A DNA stretch of 42,678 bases from Oscillospiraceae bacterium (GCA_902797555.1 CADBTM010000030.1:1-42678); one strand, 5' to 3'; counted from the first letter of the stretch, positions 30,385-38,647 are shown. Numbers and translations: made by a program. Notes: a model not told the origin generated them from the letters alone.

Positions 30385-33034
30385 ACCATGTCTCTCCCCA
30401 GCCCACGTCGGCCAGCAGCTTGGTTTTCAGGGAGGCGGCGCCCTCCATTTCCTCCTTGAGGATGGCGCAGGCCTGCTCCAGCTCGTCCCGGGGCGCCTCG
30501 AGGATCAGCTCGTCGTGCACCTGCAGAATCAGCCTTGCCCGCAGGTTTTCCCGGCGCAGGCGGCTGTCCACCCGCACCATGGCCAGCTTGATGATGTCGG
30601 CCGCCGTGCCCTGAATGGGGGCGTTCATGGCCGCCCGCTGACCGAAGGAACGGATCTGGAAATTGGCGCTTTTCAGCTCGGGCAGCCACCGCCGCCGTCC
30701 GTAGAGGGTGGTGACGTAGCCGTCGGCGGCCGCCTGCTCCTTCACCCGCTCCATAAAGTCCTTTACCCCGTGATAGCGGGTGAGATAGGCGTCGATATAG
30801 TCCTGCGCCTGTTTGGTGGTCACATGGATATCGTCGGCCAGCGACCACGCCGAAATGCCGTAAACGATGCCGAAGTTGACCGCCTTTGCCGCCGAGCGCA
30901 TCTGATGGGTGACGCGTTCCAGCGGCACGTCAAACACCTGCGAGGCGGTCACCGCGTGAAAGTCCTCCCCGGAGGCAAAGGCCTCCTGCATGGCCTTGTC
31001 GTCGGCCATGTGGGAGAGGATGCGCAGCTCGATCTGGCTGTAGTCGGCGTCCACAAAAACCCATCCCTCCCGGGGCACAAAGCACCGGCGCACCTCGCTT
31101 CCGTCCTCCCGGCGGATGGGGATGTTCTGCAGATTGGGGTCGGCCGAGCTGAGGCGTCCGGTGGCGGTCACCGTCTGGTGAAAGGTGGAGTGGATGCGTC
31201 CGTCCTGCCCGATCACCTTGGTCAGTCCCTCCACATAGGTGCTTTTCAGCTTGCTCACCTTGCGCCAATCCAGAATGGCGGGGATGATGGGGTGGGCGTC
31301 CCGCAGCTTTTCCAGCGTGTCGGCGTCGGTGGAATAGCCCGTGCGGGTCTTTTTGCCCGCCCGGAGTCCCAATTCTTCAAAAAGCACCGTGCCCAGCTGC
31401 TTGGGCGAGCCGATGTTGAAATCGTGCCCCGCCAGCTCGTGCACCGTCTGCTCATATTGCTTCATCAGACCGTCCAGCGTGGCGCCGAAATCCAGCAGCC
31501 GCTGCCGATCCACCGCCATGCCGACCGCCTGCATCCGGGCGAGAACGGGCAGCAGGGGCAGCTCGATGTTTTGATAGAGCTCCCACATGCCGTTGTCCCG
31601 CAGGGCGCAGGTGAGCGCCTCCTCCAGACAGGCCACCGTGGCCGCCCGCGCCGCCAGCCAGGCGTGGCGCAGAGCGCGATCGACGGCGCCGCCGTCCTCG
31701 GCCAGCAGGGAGAGCTGGCTCTCCTTGGGCTCGTCTCCGGCGGGAGAGGGGCGGAAATGGCAGTACCGGACGCACATTTCGTCGATATCATAGCTCCCCC
31801 CGGCGGGATCCATCAGATAGCAGGCGATGCTCGTGTCAAACACCCAGCCCTCAGCAGGGATGCTTTTGTCCAAAAGATGGCACAAAAGAGGCTTTACCCC
31901 GTGCCCGGCCTTGGGCAGAGCGGGGTCGAACATCGTCCGCAGCCCCTCGTCCCAGTCGCCGGAAAACTGTTCCCGATCCAGCAGGAAGGCGCTCTCGCCG
32001 CAGTCCAGCACCATGCGGGAAAAGTCGTCCTCAAAAAAGACGTACACCGTTTTTCCCGCAGTCCTGAGGGCCTCCGCCGCTTTTTGTGCGGCGGGCAGAT
32101 CGACCAGAGGGGTGAGGGTAAAGGTGCCGACAAAGTCGGGCTGCTCCTCCACCTCCTGAGCGGCAGGGTGCAGATCCCAGCGTTCGATCCATTTTTTAAA
32201 GCCCAGCCGCTGCATCAGGGCGTACAGCCCGGGCTTGTAGTTTTTGTTCCACCGGGCGTCGGCGGGAGAAAACTCCACCGGGGCGTCCCGGACGATGGTG
32301 GCCAGCCAGAAGGACTGCTTTGCGCTGTCCGCGCCCTCCTCCAGCTTTTTGCGCAGGGCAGGCTTGAGCTCCAGCGACGGAAGCTCCCGGTAGATGTTTT
32401 CCACGCTGCCGTATTTGTGCAGCAGATCCATGGCGGTCTTTTCCCCGATGCCCGGCACGCCGGGGATATTGTCGGAGGAATCGCCCATCAGCGCCTTGAG
32501 ATCCACCATCTTTTCGGGGGCAAAGCCATATTCCTCAAAAAAGCGTTGAGGCGTGTAGCGCACGGTCTCGGTCTGTCCCATGCGGGATTTGACGTGGAGC
32601 ACGCAGGTGTGGTCGGTGATCAGCTGAAAGCTGTCCTTGTCGCCGGTGACGATGACGCACTCGTCGCCCTCGCCCTCGCCGATGCGGCACAGGGTGCCCA
32701 GCAGATCGTCGGCCTCGTACCCCGCCAGCTCGAGGCGGAGAATGCCCATTTCGTCCAGCACTTCCTTGAGCAGCGGCAGCTGCACCGCCAGATCGTCGGG
32801 CATGGGCTTGCGCTGCGCCTTATATCCGTCATAGGCCTTGTGGCGGAAGGTGGGCTCCTTCCGGTCAAAGGTGACGCACAGGGCGTCCGGCCTCTCGTCG
32901 TCCAGCAGCTTTTGCAGAATGGCCAGAAAGCCGTACACCGCGTTGGTGGGCGTGCCGTCGGGAGCGTTCAGCGGGCGCACGCCGTAAAAGGCGCGGTTGA
33001 CCAGACTGTTCCCGTCCAAAACCATCAGTTTCAC
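30368..33034 (-). CDS. polA: DNA polymerase I
   Basis: This 888-residue enzyme has the N-terminal 5'-3' FLAP nuclease (LMVLDGNSLVNRAFYG, TFDRKEPTFRH, GYEADDLLGTL, DKDSFQLIT, GDSSDNIPGVPGIGEKTA), a middle domain in the place of the 3'-5' exonuclease, and the family A polymerase (TGRLSSADPNLQNIPIR, DADYSQIELRILSHMADD, RSAAKAVNFGIVYG, VHDELILEAP). The proofreading Asp-x-Glu motif is absent from the middle domain, as in Bacillus-type PolA, so proofreading is probably lost. I prefer the GTG at 33034 because AAAGGAGG ends directly at the in-frame ATG at 33040, leaving no spacing for it. It works in Okazaki fragment processing and repair. It starts the polA-rimI-tsaD operon. Confidence 0.96.
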   Translation of the reverse strand: MKLMVLDGNSLVNRAFYGVRPLNAPDGTPTNAVYGFLAILQKLLDDERPDALCVTFDRKEPTFRHKAYDGYKAQRKPMPDDLAVQLPLLKEVLDEMGILRLELAGYEADDLLGTLCRIGEGEGDECVIVTGDKDSFQLITDHTCVLHVKSRMGQTETVRYTPQRFFEEYGFAPEKMVDLKALMGDSSDNIPGVPGIGEKTAMDLLHKYGSVENIYRELPSLELKPALRKKLEEGADSAKQSFWLATIVRDAPVEFSPADARWNKNYKPGLYALMQRLGFKKWIERWDLHPAAQEVEEQPDFVGTFTLTPLVDLPAAQKAAEALRTAGKTVYVFFEDDFSRMVLDCGESAFLLDREQFSGDWDEGLRTMFDPALPKAGHGVKPLLCHLLDKSIPAEGWVFDTSIACYLMDPAGGSYDIDEMCVRYCHFRPSPAGDEPKESQLSLLAEDGGAVDRALRHAWLAARAATVACLEEALTCALRDNGMWELYQNIELPLLPVLARMQAVGMAVDRQRLLDFGATLDGLMKQYEQTVHELAGHDFNIGSPKQLGTVLFEELGLRAGKKTRTGYSTDADTLEKLRDAHPIIPAILDWRKVSKLKSTYVEGLTKVIGQDGRIHSTFHQTVTATGRLSSADPNLQNIPIRREDGSEVRRCFVPREGWVFVDADYSQIELRILSHMADDKAMQEAFASGEDFHAVTASQVFDVPLERVTHQMRSAAKAVNFGIVYGISAWSLADDIHVTTKQAQDYIDAYLTRYHGVKDFMERVKEQAAADGYVTTLYGRRRWLPELKSANFQIRSFGQRAAMNAPIQGTAADIIKLAMVRVDSRLRRENLRARLILQVHDELILEAPRDELEQACAILKEEMEGAASLKTKLLADVGWGETWYDAKR

Positions 33035-33072
33035 AGGCATCCTCCTTTGGGACGAACCTCAGATTCTTTCTT

Positions 33073-33101
33073 ATTATACCGTTTTCTTGCCCGCATGGGA
33101 A
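33073..33101 (-). promoter_or_regulatory. polA operon promoter
   Basis: On the minus strand TTCCCA (33096-33101, weak), 17 bases, TATAAT (33073-33078), about 40 bp before the start. Confidence 0.5.
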
Positions 33102-33142
33102 GCCTTTCCGCAAAAAAATCTCGTTTTGGCAAAAATTATCCC

Positions 33143-33170
33143 TTGACAAACGAAAAACATTCGATATAAT
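33143..33170 (+). promoter_or_regulatory. tRNA-Gln promoter
   Basis: TTGACA (33143-33148), 16 bases, TATAAT (33165-33170): exact consensus boxes 13 bp before the tRNA. Confidence 0.8.
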
Positions 33171-33183
33171 AATATATGCATTT

Positions 33184-33257
33184 AGCGAGATTGTGTAAGG
33201 GTAGCACGACAGACTCTGACTCTGTTTGTGAGGGTTCGAATCCTTCTCTCGCTGCCA
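33184..33257 (+). tRNA. tRNA-Gln (anticodon CTG)
   Basis: The acceptor AGCGAGA pairs with TCTCGCT, followed by G and an encoded CCA. The anticodon stem ACAGA/TCTGT encloses CTCTGAC, giving anticodon CTG. The T arm is GAGGG-TTCGAAT-CCTTC. The D arm is short, GTGT/GCAC. Confidence 0.95.
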
Positions 33258-33263
33258 AGCAGG

Positions 33264-33296
33264 AACCGTCGCCCCAAATGGGGCGGCGGTTTTTTC
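33264..33296 (+). terminator. tRNA-Gln terminator
   Basis: AACCGTCGCCCC pairs with GGGGCGGCGGTT around AAAT with one G-T pair, followed by TTTTT. Confidence 0.88.
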
Positions 33297-33385
33297 GTTT
33301 TCGGGCGGCGTTTACGGCAAAACTGCAGCGAATATTTCCTCCTTTTTCGGAAATCCTTCTTTCAAACGGAAAGGAAGGGGTCTCC

Positions 33386-33820
33386 ATGATCGAAAAGGAC
33401 ACTGTCCGGCTGCTGCGGGAATGCGACGCCGGCGTAAAAATGGGCGTGGACTCGATCGAAAGCGTTTTGGGTCGGGTACACGCCAAAAGTCTGCACACCC
33501 TGCTCAACGAGAGCAAAAACCGGCATACCGTCCTCCACCGGGAGATCCAGTCCCGGCTGGACTGGTTTCAGGACGAGGGCCGGGATCCCAACCCCATGGC
33601 CTCCCGCATGGCGCGGGCAAAAACCGGCGTGAGGATGGCGCTGGGCGGCACCGACCGCACGGTGGCCGATCTGATGACCGACGGCTGCAACATGGGGGTG
33701 AAATCCCTCAGCCGCTATCTCAATCAATACGAGGCGGCGGAGGAGTATTCCAAGGACATCGCCAAAAAGCTGATCCATATGGAAGCCCAGCTTGCGGAAG
33801 ATCTTCGGCCGTATTTATAA
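33386..33820 (+). CDS. Small helical protein of unknown function
   Basis: This 144-residue soluble protein has no signal peptide or membrane segment and appears nearly all helical, with long amphipathic stretches (VRLLRECDAGVKMGVDSIESVL, LHTLLNESKNRHTVLHREIQSRL, VADLMTDGCNMGVKSLSRYLNQYEAAEEYSKDIAKKLIHMEAQLAEDL). The pattern suggests a four-helix bundle of the DUF2383/ferritin-like kind, with acidic and histidine residues spaced along the helices, but I cannot confirm a metal site. Similar short proteins are common in clostridia without an assigned role. The ATG has AAGGAAGGGG upstream. It is monocistronic between two terminators. Confidence 0.75.
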   Translation: MIEKDTVRLLRECDAGVKMGVDSIESVLGRVHAKSLHTLLNESKNRHTVLHREIQSRLDWFQDEGRDPNPMASRMARAKTGVRMALGGTDRTVADLMTDGCNMGVKSLSRYLNQYEAAEEYSKDIAKKLIHMEAQLAEDLRPYL

Positions 33821-33822
33821 GA

Positions 33823-33854
33823 AAAAAGACCCGCGCTCCGGCGCGGGTCTTTTC
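33823..33854. terminator. Bidirectional terminator
   Basis: AAGACCCGCGC (33826-33836) and GCGCGGGTCTT (33841-33851) around TCCG, with A's before and TTC after. It separates convergent genes. Confidence 0.9.
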
Positions 33855-33867
33855 AGGATCGTCAGGT

Positions 33868-36867
33868 TCAGGCCTTGGGCTGCTCTGCCTGCGCCTCCTG
33901 AGGAGGCTCCAGCGGGCCGAAGGCGCCCTCATTGACCAGCTCCATAAAGGCGTTTACCACCTCGGGGCTGAGCTGGGTGCCCGCCGATTTCTGGATCTCG
34001 GAGGCCACAAAGGACAGAGGCAGCTGCTTGCGGTAGGGACGGGTGGAATACATGGCGTCAAAGGTATCGGCTACGGCGATGATGCGGGCGATCTCGGGGA
34101 TCTCTTCGCCCTTCAGCCCCTTGGGATAGCCCCGGCCGTCCACACGCTCGTGGTGGTAGGCGGCGCCGATCTCCAGATCGGGCTCGATCTTGATTTCCTT
34201 GAGAATGTCAGAACCTCTCTGGGAATGGCTGCGCATGACGGAAAACTCCTCGTCGGTGAGCCGTCCCGGCTTGTTGAGGATGCTGTCGGGGATGCTGATC
34301 TTGCCGATGTCGTGGAGCAGGGCGATGTTGTAGATCTTTTCGATCTCCTCGTCGGTCTTGCCCAGCTTTTTCGCCAGCATGGCGGTGTATTTCGCCACCC
34401 GGTGGGAGTGACCGTTGGTGTAGGCGTCCTTCATATCGATGCAGCTTGCGAACACGCTGGTCATCTGGTTGATCAGCTCCTTGTGCTCGGCCTGCTTTTT
34501 CAGCAGGAGCTTGGTCTTCCGGCGATAGTAGAGCCACAGGCTGCCCGACACCAGCGCCAGCAGCGCCACCACCAGCAGCGCCCAGAACAGAGGCTGTTCG
34601 TAGATGGTCTTTTCCTTGATGATGGTGACGGTGAGCACCTGATCCTCCGCGCCGGTGACGCTGTTGAGCAGCGCCATGCGGAAGGTGTATTTTCCGCCCG
34701 CCAGATTGGTGTAGGTGGGATGGGTCATGGCCAGCTTGGTGGTTTCCACCGGGGTTTCGTCAAAGCCCTCCAGCGCATACCGCAGGTGGGGATTGTTCAG
34801 CGTATAGGTAAAGGCATACGCATAGATATTGAGGCGGCGGCAGGTGGCGGGAAGGGTGATTTCGCCGCTTTCGGGGATGGGGATATACTGATCGTCGGCA
34901 TAGACAAAGGGCACGGCCAGCCGCACCTGACGGTTGTCGTCGCTGTCGTCAAAGATATTGACCGAGCTGACGCCGATGGACGAGGCGATATACAGGGTGC
35001 CGTCCTCGCACAGATGGCTGTAGGAATTGGCGGTGGCCGCTCCGGGCAGGCCGCACTCGGTGTCATAAAAGATATAGTCGCTCACCGCATCGGCCAGCAT
35101 GGCGTCCCGCTTGACCACATAGATGCCGTTGCTGCTCAGCACCCACAGGCGGTCGCTCTGGTCAAAATAGATGTCAAAGTTGTTGGAATAGGGGAAGGAA
35201 TAGACGGTGGTGATCTTGTCATCCCGCATAAAGGCGATGGAATTGCTGGTGACGATCCAATAGAGCGTGGGATCGGCGCTGTCCCGCCGCAGACGGAGGA
35301 TGACCTCGGAATGCAGGCCGTCGTCCAGACCCAGTCGGCTCACCTTGCGGCCGTTGACCACATAGATGCCGTCGCCGTCGCTGCCCAGATAGATCCGTCC
35401 GTCGGGCGCCTCCTCGATGCACAGGATCTCCATGTTGCTGATGCCGTCCCTGTTGTTGTAAAGGGCGGTGATCTCGCCGTTTTCGATCAGGTGCATGCCG
35501 GCGTTGGTGGCCACGGCCAGCCGCCCGTCGCTCAGCTCGAGCACGGTGCGCGCCCGGTTGGAGGCCAGCCCGCTGTCCATATTATAAATGCGGTATTCGT
35601 CGGTATCGGGCCAGTAGCGCACCAGACCGTTGTCGCTGTTGGTGCACAGCCACAGCGTCCCGGCGCTGTCCTCCCGGATGCAGCGGATGCGCACCCCCTG
35701 CATCAGCGCGGTGATGCTGTTTTCGATGGGGGCGAAGCTTTCGTCCAGGATGGTCAGACCGGTGTCCGCGCCGATATAGAGGTTTCCGTTGTGGACGCAG
35801 GTGCTGTTGACCACCATGGTGCTCAGCCCGGCCACTTTGGAGATGTCGGTAAAGCGGTTTTCCACGATCTTCATCACGCCTTGACGGGAGGAGGTGAACC
35901 ACAGGTTGCCCTCATAGTCCTCCATCATCCGATCCACCAGACTGTTCATGGGAACGTCCTTGAGCAGGACGTAGGTGCCGCTTTCCGTCAAAAAGCCGAT
36001 GCCCCGGTCGGCGCAGATCCACACCAGCCCGTTCGCGACGCGGATGGAATTGACCGTGGTCTGGGGCGCCACCGAATAGGTGCGGGCGCCGCGCATATGC
36101 TGGGTCAGGTCGCCGTGGATGACGGTGGATTCCTGCGTGCCCAGATAGACGTAGCCCGGCCTGTCCGGATCGGGATAGATGGTGTTGATGACGCCATAGC
36201 CCATCTGCTCCTCGCTGAAAAAGCCGGTGAGCCGCAGATTTTCAATGGTAAAGAAGGCGCCGCTCAGGGTGACGCCGTACACGACCCCGTCGGTGCCGCA
36301 ATAGAGCTCGCACACATATTCCCGGTTGATCTGGGGATCGTCGATGACGTGGAGGACGTTTTCCCCGTCCACATAGGCCATGCCCATGGTGGTGGCGATG
36401 AGGATGTTGCCCTGAGGATCCTCGGTGATGGAGTGCACCGACGACGACCGCAGACCGGAGCTTCGGTCAAAGAAGGTAAACACCTCGTCCTGCAGCACGG
36501 CGGCGCCGCTGTCGTTGGTGCCGATCCACAGACGCTCCTGCGAGTCCACAAACAGGGACACCACGCTGGAAACACCGGAGGACGAATCGTACCGCTGGAA
36601 GGTGTTTCCGTCATACCGGATCAGACCGCTGTAGCTGCCGATCCAGATAAAGCCCTCGGACGACTGGACGATGGCGTTGGCGTCCGAGGTGGGCAGTCCG
36701 CTGGAGCTGTCGTACAGCACCGAGGTGTAGCCCGCGCCCCGTCCGCTCTCGTCCACCACGGAAACCGCCTGCGCCCGGGGTGCGGCAAAGCTCCCCGCGC
36801 CCAGCGCCAGCACGGCCGCCAGCACGATCGCCGCTGCCCGCAGTCCATGAATCCTTCTTTTTTTCAT
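33868..36867 (-). CDS. Two-component-type beta-propeller sensor with cytoplasmic HD-GYP phosphodiesterase domain
   Basis: This 999-residue protein has a signal peptide or anchor (MKKRRIHGLRAAAIVLAAVLALG), then about 600 residues of repeated propeller blades (Reg_prop type: SGLPTSDANAIVQSSEGFIWIGSYSGLIRYDG, then similar WIGTNDSGAAVL, LWFTSSRQGVMKI, IYLGSDGDGIYVV units), a Y_Y_Y-like domain (about 680-745, RRLNIYAYAFTYT and AGGKYTFRMALLNS), a membrane helix (about 757-778) and an HD-GYP domain. That domain has the HD pair in ALLHDIGKISIPDS (about 852) and the GYP signature in HERVDGRGYPKGL (about 914). HD-GYP enzymes break down cyclic di-GMP or related dinucleotides. The extracellular propeller would sense a ligand, commonly a sugar in relatives. 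The tail is Glu/Pro/Gln-rich. No GGDEF partner is nearby. Confidence 0.92.
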   Translation of the reverse strand: MKKRRIHGLRAAAIVLAAVLALGAGSFAAPRAQAVSVVDESGRGAGYTSVLYDSSSGLPTSDANAIVQSSEGFIWIGSYSGLIRYDGNTFQRYDSSSGVSSVVSLFVDSQERLWIGTNDSGAAVLQDEVFTFFDRSSGLRSSSVHSITEDPQGNILIATTMGMAYVDGENVLHVIDDPQINREYVCELYCGTDGVVYGVTLSGAFFTIENLRLTGFFSEEQMGYGVINTIYPDPDRPGYVYLGTQESTVIHGDLTQHMRGARTYSVAPQTTVNSIRVANGLVWICADRGIGFLTESGTYVLLKDVPMNSLVDRMMEDYEGNLWFTSSRQGVMKIVENRFTDISKVAGLSTMVVNSTCVHNGNLYIGADTGLTILDESFAPIENSITALMQGVRIRCIREDSAGTLWLCTNSDNGLVRYWPDTDEYRIYNMDSGLASNRARTVLELSDGRLAVATNAGMHLIENGEITALYNNRDGISNMEILCIEEAPDGRIYLGSDGDGIYVVNGRKVSRLGLDDGLHSEVILRLRRDSADPTLYWIVTSNSIAFMRDDKITTVYSFPYSNNFDIYFDQSDRLWVLSSNGIYVVKRDAMLADAVSDYIFYDTECGLPGAATANSYSHLCEDGTLYIASSIGVSSVNIFDDSDDNRQVRLAVPFVYADDQYIPIPESGEITLPATCRRLNIYAYAFTYTLNNPHLRYALEGFDETPVETTKLAMTHPTYTNLAGGKYTFRMALLNSVTGAEDQVLTVTIIKEKTIYEQPLFWALLVVALLALVSGSLWLYYRRKTKLLLKKQAEHKELINQMTSVFASCIDMKDAYTNGHSHRVAKYTAMLAKKLGKTDEEIEKIYNIALLHDIGKISIPDSILNKPGRLTDEEFSVMRSHSQRGSDILKEIKIEPDLEIGAAYHHERVDGRGYPKGLKGEEIPEIARIIAVADTFDAMYSTRPYRKQLPLSFVASEIQKSAGTQLSPEVVNAFMELVNEGAFGPLEPPQEAQAEQPKA

Positions 36868-36922
36868 ATGTGCTCGCCTCCCTGCGAAATCCCGGAGGTT
36901 GATACTTTACCTTATTATAATC

Positions 36923-36951
36923 ATTATACAAAAAATACTCCCGCTTTGCAA
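36923..36951 (-). promoter_or_regulatory. Promoter of the HD-GYP sensor gene
   Basis: On the minus strand TTGCAA (36946-36951), 17 bases, TATAAT (36923-36928). The -35 box lies in the loop of a terminator hairpin. Confidence 0.65.
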
Positions 36952-36959
36952 GCGGGAGT
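36931..36959 (-). terminator. Terminator hairpin overlapping a promoter
   Basis: ACTCCCGCTT (36937-36946) pairs with AAGCGGGAGT (36950-36959) around TGC. On the minus strand it is followed by a T-rich tract, so it ends transcription coming from the tRNA-Arg side just before the HD-GYP promoter's -10 box. Confidence 0.75.
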
Positions 36960-37008
36960 TGGCGGGGAGACGGAGGTGGGAAAAGCGGACGTTTTTTGGT
37001 ACGGCGTA

Positions 37009-37074
37009 CAGGCAAAACAAAAATCCCGACGCCGCAAGGGCACAGGGATTTCTGGTACGGCGTAAGGGATTCGA
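37009..37074. repeat. 66-bp direct repeat, copy 1
   Basis: It matches 37155-37220 at 64 of 66 positions at a constant offset of 146. It covers a terminator hairpin and the 3' 22 bases of tRNA-Arg. Confidence 0.9.
37053..37074 (-). pseudogene. tRNA-Arg 3'-end fragment
   Basis: These bases equal the CCA end, acceptor 3' strand and part of the T arm of the intact tRNA-Arg at 37199-37275. Similarity then stops, so it is a remnant and cannot fold as a tRNA. A shorter third match, GGTACGGCGTA, lies at 36998-37008. Confidence 0.75.
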
Positions 37075-37154
37075 CCTGCGCTGCGGCGCAGGCCGCCTCG
37101 GGTTGCAAGGTGCCACCGGCACCTTGCCAAGTGCCCTCGGGTTCGAATCCCTCT

Positions 37155-37220
37155 CAGGCAAAACAAAAATCCCGACGCCCCAAGGGCACCGGGATTTCTG
37201 GTACGGCGTAAGGGATTCGA
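37155..37220. repeat. 66-bp direct repeat, copy 2 (spans tRNA-Arg 3' end)
   Basis: This is the copy joined to the intact tRNA-Arg. It differs from copy 1 only at two bases within the hairpin. Confidence 0.9.
37162..37197 (-). terminator. tRNA-Arg terminator
   Basis: AAATCCCG and CGGGATTT form the outer stem with GCCC/GGGC inside. On the minus strand it ends in TTTTTGTTTT directly after the CCA end. Confidence 0.75.
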
Positions 37221-37275
37221 ACCCCCGACCTTTTGGTTCGTAGCCAAACACTCTATCCAGCTGAGCTAACGCCGC
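37199..37275 (-). tRNA. tRNA-Arg (anticodon ACG)
   Basis: Read on the minus strand, GCGGCGT pairs with ACGCCGT (a terminal G-T pair), the anticodon stem TTTGG/CCAAA encloses CTACGAA, giving ACG, the T arm is GGG-TTCGAAT-CCC based, and CCA is encoded. Confidence 0.95.
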
Positions 37276-37292
37276 ATTTACCGTGCTCAAAT

Positions 37293-37321
37293 ACCATACC
37301 ACAACAAAACCCAAAAATCAA
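37293..37321 (-). promoter_or_regulatory. tRNA-Arg promoter
   Basis: On the minus strand TTGATT (37316-37321), 17 bases, TATGGT (37293-37298), 17 bp before the tRNA. Confidence 0.6.
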
Positions 37322-37381
37322 GGGGTAATCTCAAAAAAAATTAATTTTTCTTGAAAAACGGGCAAAACTTCGGGCAGGCTA

Positions 37382-37411
37382 TTGATTCAGCCGTCCGTTT
37401 TATTGTATACT
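37382..37411 (+). promoter_or_regulatory. Promoter of the AI-2E-family gene
   Basis: TTGATT (37382-37387), 18 bases, TATACT (37406-37411), 60 bp before the start codon. Confidence 0.5.
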
Positions 37412-37471
37412 AAAATTGCTTCCAAAGGTCTTTGGGAGCGGTTGCGGGATTTGCCTGAAGGAGGCGCTGGT

Positions 37472-38647
37472 ATGAAAAACACCCGTATGCTTGCACTGAT
37501 TCTGCTGCTCATCGCCCTTGTGGGGGTGGTGTGGCAGTTTTGGAGTGTGGTCATGCTGTTCTTTACGGCAGCGGTCATCGCCTATCTTCTGGGGCCGGTG
37601 ATCAAGCTGTTCACCTTTAAGGGAAAGGTGCGCCGGGGCCTCGCCGTGGCGGCCACCGCCCTTGTGGTGGTGGGACTGATCACATGGGGGCTGACGCTGC
37701 TCATCCCCTACGCCGTCACCCAGATCACCGGCGTGGTCAACGATCTTGCCGCATATGCCTCGTCCTATGAGGATCTGCTGCAGCAGGCCAATCAGGTGCT
37801 GGCCTCGTGGCATCTGCCAAAGCCGGTGCTCGACTGGCTCACCAACCTGCTCAGCGAAAGCGACACCTATCTGATGAATGCCTTCCGCTCGGTGCTGTCC
37901 GGACTGATGGGTCTGACCACCAGCGTCTTCAACATCGTCATCGTGGTCATCCTCATCGTCTATTTCATGCTGGACGGGGCAAAGATGATCCGGGGCGGCA
38001 TCGCCGCTCTGCCCGAGCCTGCACGGCGCGCCGCGGTGCGCATCGTGGAGGAATCCAACCGCTATATCTGGAAATATGTCGGCACCCGGGTGCTGATCTC
38101 GCTGGGCATGGCAATCGTCACCTATATCGGCTTTACCATCATCGGGCTGCGCTATGCGGCGCTGTTTGCCCTTTTGTCCTTTGTGATGGACTTTATCCCC
38201 TATTTCGGCTCGCTCATCGCCGGCGTGGCCGAGGGGGTCTTTGCCCTGGTCACCGGCGGCATCCCGCTGGTCATCAAGGTGGTCATCTTCGTTCTGGTGG
38301 TACAGCAGATCGAGGGCAACGTGGTGGCGCCCAAGGTGCAGGGCGAGGCAGTGAAGATCCATCCCCTGTGGGTGATGTTTTCCCTGCTGGTGTGCAGCAA
38401 GATCTGGGGACCCATCGGCATGCTGATCTCCACCCCGGTGGCGGTGGTGGTGCGCACCGTGCTGCGCGAGGTCTATGCCTTTATCATCGGGGAGGATGTT
38501 TCCCAGCCCGCGCCTGCGCCTGCAAACGCGGCGCCCCTGCCCGACCAAGTTCCGCCCGCGGCGGAAGAAGCGCCCGCAGAGCCTGTCTCCGAGGAAAAGG
38601 CTCCCGCAGAAACCCCGCCGGAGGCGGACGACACAAAAGAGGAGTAA
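37472..38647 (+). CDS. AI-2E family transporter (putative membrane permease)
   Basis: This 391-residue polytopic protein has about eight hydrophobic segments. The typical family motifs are present: FTAAVIAYLLGPVIKLF near the N-terminus, LIPYAVTQITGVVNDL, IVVILIVYFMLDGAKMI, and the C-terminal SFVMDFIPYFGSLIAG, QQIEGNVVAPKVQGEAVKIHPL, and WGPIGMLISTPVAVVV. Family members have been linked to autoinducer-2 export or Na+/H+ antiport, so the substrate is open. A hydrophilic Pro/Ala/Glu-rich tail of about 50 residues (from about 342) is unusual and probably unstructured. I chose the ATG at 37472 with GAAGGAGG upstream; the earlier frame lacks similarity. The ABC-F gene starts six bases after the stop. 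Confidence 0.88.
   Translation: MKNTRMLALILLLIALVGVVWQFWSVVMLFFTAAVIAYLLGPVIKLFTFKGKVRRGLAVAATALVVVGLITWGLTLLIPYAVTQITGVVNDLAAYASSYEDLLQQANQVLASWHLPKPVLDWLTNLLSESDTYLMNAFRSVLSGLMGLTTSVFNIVIVVILIVYFMLDGAKMIRGGIAALPEPARRAAVRIVEESNRYIWKYVGTRVLISLGMAIVTYIGFTIIGLRYAALFALLSFVMDFIPYFGSLIAGVAEGVFALVTGGIPLVIKVVIFVLVVQQIEGNVVAPKVQGEAVKIHPLWVMFSLLVCSKIWGPIGMLISTPVAVVVRTVLREVYAFIIGEDVSQPAPAPANAAPLPDQVPPAAEEAPAEPVSEEKAPAETPPEADDTKEE

Larger units (their letters stand above)
36868..37198. other. Intergenic region between HD-GYP gene and tRNA-Arg
   Basis: No complete gene is visible here. It holds the HD-GYP gene promoter and an embedded hairpin, two copies of a terminator-plus-tRNA-3'-end unit (the second runs into tRNA-Arg), and two GC-rich hairpins: CCTGCGC/GCGCAGG near 37075-37092 and GCAAGGTGCC/GGCACCTTGC near 37105-37127. 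Confidence 0.7.

Noticed and set aside
30257..33169. 970-codon open frame on the plus strand opposite polA
   Set aside because: polA is unmistakable on the minus strand, and this frame runs through promoter sequence at its end.
33421..37065. 1214-codon open frame on the plus strand opposite the HD-GYP sensor gene
   Set aside because: Its translation is rich in Gly/His/Gly-Val repeats with no family match; it is the complement shadow of a strongly supported gene in GC-rich DNA.
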